DNA from: Labilibaculum sp.
Lineage (GTDB): Bacteria > Bacteroidota > Bacteroidia > Bacteroidales > Marinifilaceae
NCBI GenBank assembly: GCA_016342745.1
Contig: JAEINT010000026.1
Location: forward strand, 1-46,241
Length of the DNA: 46,241 bases
Direction of reading: 5' to 3'
In this document: positions 45,701 to 46,241 of the stretch, piece after piece
Numbering within the stretch: the stretch's first letter is position 1
How the letters are laid out: each line of letters begins with the position of its first letter
Notes under the pieces: generated by a model
Told to the model about the DNA's origin: nothing
Databases searched by the model: none
The model's input: the letters and a program-made list of their open reading frames with translations, nothing else
Position numbers and translations under genes: made by a program

Positions 45701-46047
45701 TGTTGGGCTGTGAATACCACTTAGGATAAATTATTTCAGCCCATTTAAAAATAATTTGTCCTATTTAAAATTTCATTCCCTTTTGTATTGTCTATACACC
45801 CGTGTATGGATCTGTTCAATGAGGGAAGAAGAGATTGCAACACTCCAGGATTCTTACCATACTTGACTTTTATAAAAAAGTCTCGTAACTTCTCAAAGTC
45901 AAAAACGTTTTTACGTTCTGAATGTGTAACACTCACACGCTTCAAGCGTTGACTTTGAAGAACTTCGTTCTCAAGAATCCTTCCTTATCCCAATCCCTGA
46001 AATTTTATCTCAAACGCTCAAATTCACAGCACAATTGATGATTTAAC
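45643..46047 (-). repeat. 405-bp cassette, copy 2
   Basis: Perfect copy of 1946-2350. Unlike copy 1 it is preceded, on the high-coordinate side, by another attC-like palindrome, so it lies inside an array. Confidence 0.9.
45745..45945 (-). CDS. doubtful 66-aa ORF in the repeated cassette, copy 2
   Basis: Identical to the ORF at 2048-2248, same TTG start and same overlap with the hairpin chain. Called only to keep the two copies together. Confidence 0.3.
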   Translation of the reverse strand: MKRVSVTHSERKNVFDFEKLRDFFIKVKYGKNPGVLQSLLPSLNRSIHGCIDNTKGNEILNRTNYF

Positions 46048-46175
46048 GGTAAATTGTATGGGTAGTGGCAGATTGCGTGGTAATTTCCTGTCAAACCGCT
46101 ACGCAGTTTGAGCGGGCTACGAAACCCCAAAACCCGAACCAAACCTGCCATTACCTATACAAAATGTGTGTGCCC
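46041..46175 (-). repeat. attC-like site F, one core degenerate
   Basis: TTGTATGGGTAGTGGCAG (46054-46071) pairs with CTGCCATTACCTATACAA (46145-46162), 16 of 18 positions. The TAAC core sits 6 nt before the left arm. The expected core after the right arm reads TGTGCCC and lacks GTT, so this site may be inactive. Nothing else was recognised up to the window end. Confidence 0.5.
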
Positions 46176-46241
46176 TGCATGAGCATGATCACACCCACCG
46201 AAAGGTCAGTAAAAATGTTAAATATACAAATTTAGCATAAG

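Larger units (their letters stand above)
45062..46168 (-). mobile_element. integron-like cassette array (right), cut on one side
   Basis: Minus-strand order: attC-like F, the 405-bp cassette copy 2 with attC D, the RDD cassette, then a half attC. The RDD cassette starts GTTACAG and its R'' reads CTGTAAC, again the matched pair expected of a cassette. The array continues beyond the window on the high-coordinate side. No integrase seen. Confidence 0.68.

Noticed and set aside
45625-45720. Extra N-terminal 32 residues of the RDD protein
   Set aside because: They are encoded by the attC-like site of the neighbouring cassette; the ATG at 45624 fits the family start.

Overview
The window looks like a chromosomal piece of a Bacteroidota bacterium, probably a marine or sediment Marinilabiliales-type organism (the order-level guess is an inference). 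Supporting signs are the AT-rich sequence, weak or absent Shine-Dalgarno sites, TAnnTTTG-type -7 promoter elements, several SusC/BtuB-like TonB receptors, surface lipoproteins and a Bacteroidota-style cobalamin locus. No rRNA, tRNA, CRISPR, transposase or integrase gene was recognised.

Both ends carry integron-like gene cassettes without an integrase (CALIN-like). The left array (22-2350) holds three minus-strand cassettes: a Fic protein with a restriction-endonuclease-like N-terminus, a small lipoprotein, and a 405-bp cassette packed with small hairpins. The right array (45062-46168) holds an RDD-family membrane protein next to a second, base-for-base identical copy of the 405-bp cassette, 43,697 bp away. 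The identity starts and stops at GTTA/TAAC core sites, as expected for movement of one cassette by site-specific recombination. The half-attC at 45062-45151 suggests the right array is cut off on its low-coordinate side.

Between the arrays lies ordinary chromosome. 2.7-13.9 kb: DUF3788, a TerC-like membrane protein, an SRAP protein, a NarL-type two-component pair, a porin-like protein with an ammonium transporter, a rubredoxin-like/DUF2231 protein, and a membrane protein/winged-helix regulator/CreD cluster with two matching operator-like dyads. 14-23.9 kb: a probable permuted papain-fold protein, KatG, a TonB receptor, VOC and SRPBCC proteins, a C69 dipeptidase and TruA. 23.9-33 kb: a FIST-sensor/hybrid-kinase operon, a class A penicillin-binding protein, a CHAD protein and a GH20 hexosaminidase.

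33.1-42.9 kb is a cobalamin (corrinoid) uptake locus read on the minus strand in three transcription units: btuFCD, one btuB, and a second btuB with a BtuG-like surface beta-propeller. Each unit starts with its own cobalamin riboswitch, and each riboswitch is preceded by a TAnnTTTG element a few bases before P1. A TIM-barrel protein sits just upstream, outside the riboswitch-controlled units. A secreted two-domain protein of unknown function then separates the locus from the right array.
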